Of a stretch of 6,850 nt of DNA, positions 6,209 to 6,850 are shown piece by piece (positions within the stretch are counted from its first letter, which is position 1; every line of letters starts with the position of its first letter). Origin of the DNA: an uncultured Bacteroides sp. GTDB lineage: Bacteria; Bacteroidota; Bacteroidia; Bacteroidales; UBA11471. The stretch covers positions 1-6,850 of the forward strand of contig CAJLYN010000116.1 in NCBI GenBank assembly GCA_905210875.1, given 5' to 3'. The notes beneath the pieces were generated by a model, which ran no database searches, was not told the origin of the DNA, and was given only the letters and a program-made list of their open reading frames with translations. A program made the translations under genes and the position numbers.

Positions 6209-6850
6209 ATGAAAAAACCGATATTGATACTGCTGACATTGTGTTGCGTATCTCTCCTGCATGCAGGAGAGGTGAAGCTGTCGGGCCCCGATGGGCGGCT
6301 CACGGTCGTCGTCTCCGACAGCGGAGGGTATGCCTCCTACCGCATACTGTACGACGGCATGACCTTTCTCGACGCCTCACCCCTCGGACTCACCACCGAC
6401 GCGGGCGACTTCACCCGTGACCTGCACCTGGGCAATGCCTCCGACGCGTGTGTCGTCGACGAGACATACAGCCTCAGAAACAGCAAGAGAAGCGAGATAC
6501 GTTACCTCGCCCACACAAGAGAGATACCTTTTGTGCAGAACGGGAAAACGGTCTTCAAGGTAATGTTCAGCGTAGGCAACAACGATGTGGCGTTCCGCTA
6601 CACTGTCTGCCGCACCGGCGAGGCACTGTGCGGCGTGGTGCGGCAGGAGGCCACAGGGTTCAGGCTCCCCGCCGGAAGCACTACATTTCTCTGCCCGCAA
6701 AGCCCGGCCATGAAGGGATTTGCCCGCACAACCCCGAGCTACGAGACCCCCTACACCCCCGACGACACACCGGGCAAGAACGGACTGGGCGAGGGGTACA
6801 GCTTCCCCGCCCTTTTCCGCATTGCCGACCGGGGTTGGGTGCTGATTTCG
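6209..6850 (+). CDS. GH97 family glycosidase, N-terminal part (cut by the window edge)
   Basis: An open frame from the ATG at 6209 runs without a stop to the window end (214 codons); the gene continues beyond it. A Sec signal peptide (MKKPILILLTLCC...LHA, cleavage near residue 19) precedes the beta-sandwich N-terminal domain of GH97: LSGPDGRLTVVVSDSGG (24-40), YRILYDGMTFLDASPLGL (44-61), a mid part with VVDETYSLRNSKRSEIRY, NNDVAFRYTV (128-137), and LFRIADRGWVLIS at the end. Known GH97 enzymes are either calcium-dependent inverting alpha-glucosidases (SusB type) or retaining alpha-galactosidases; the catalytic barrel and the residues that tell them apart lie outside the window. It is most likely co-transcribed with the GH43 gene. 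In a xylan-type locus it would remove alpha-linked glucose or galactose from side chains; this is inference. Confidence 0.85.
   Translation, partial: MKKPILILLTLCCVSLLHAGEVKLSGPDGRLTVVVSDSGGYASYRILYDGMTFLDASPLGLTTDAGDFTRDLHLGNASDACVVDETYSLRNSKRSEIRYLAHTREIPFVQNGKTVFKVMFSVGNNDVAFRYTVCRTGEALCGVVRQEATGFRLPAGSTTFLCPQSPAMKGFARTTPSYETPYTPDDTPGKNGLGEGYSFPALFRIADRGWVLIS

Noticed and set aside
1..6850. tRNA, rRNA, CRISPR array or insertion sequence
   Set aside because: No regularly spaced repeats, cloverleaf-like segment, transposase motif or terminal inverted repeats with target duplication were seen.

Overview
The window looks like a chromosomal segment of a Bacteroidales bacterium, probably a gut or plant-polysaccharide degrader. 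This rests on the TAnnTTTG-type -7 promoter motifs, start codons without strong Shine-Dalgarno sequences, MKK-type signal peptides, a type IX-like C-terminal domain on a glycanase, and a set of glycoside hydrolase families (GH10, GH43, GH97) typical of Bacteroidetes polysaccharide utilization loci. The genus cannot be fixed from the sequence.

Left part (1-2400, minus strand): a compact three-gene operon read right to left from a good Bacteroidetes promoter at about 2355-2388. It encodes a GNAT-fold protein without a recognisable acetyl-CoA loop, a PAPS reductase/ATP-pyrophosphatase family protein of the IbrA/DUF3440 type, and a ParB/Srx-fold protein of the IbrB type. Each gene overlaps the next by about 17-26 bases, so they are probably translated in a coupled way and act together. 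The biochemical job of this set is not established. It is the most likely place in the window for an under-described system. It has no obvious functional link to the sugar genes beside it.

Middle (2401-4234, minus strand): a secreted GH10 endo-xylanase with an N-terminal carbohydrate-binding-like module and a short C-terminal sorting-like domain, followed by two tandem hairpins that separate it from the Ibr-like operon.

Centre (4235-4547): a strongly AT-rich divergent intergenic region carrying the promoters for the xylanase (leftward) and for the rightward glycosidase operon.

Right part (4548-6850, plus strand): a secreted GH43 beta-xylosidase/arabinofuranosidase with a C-terminal concanavalin-like domain, then, 56 bases later, the 5' end of a GH97 glycosidase cut by the window edge. 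Endo-cleavage by GH10, exo-trimming by GH43 and alpha-linked sugar removal by GH97 fit a xylan-type polysaccharide utilization locus. No SusC/SusD pair or regulator is visible in the window, so the rest of the locus would lie to the right or elsewhere.
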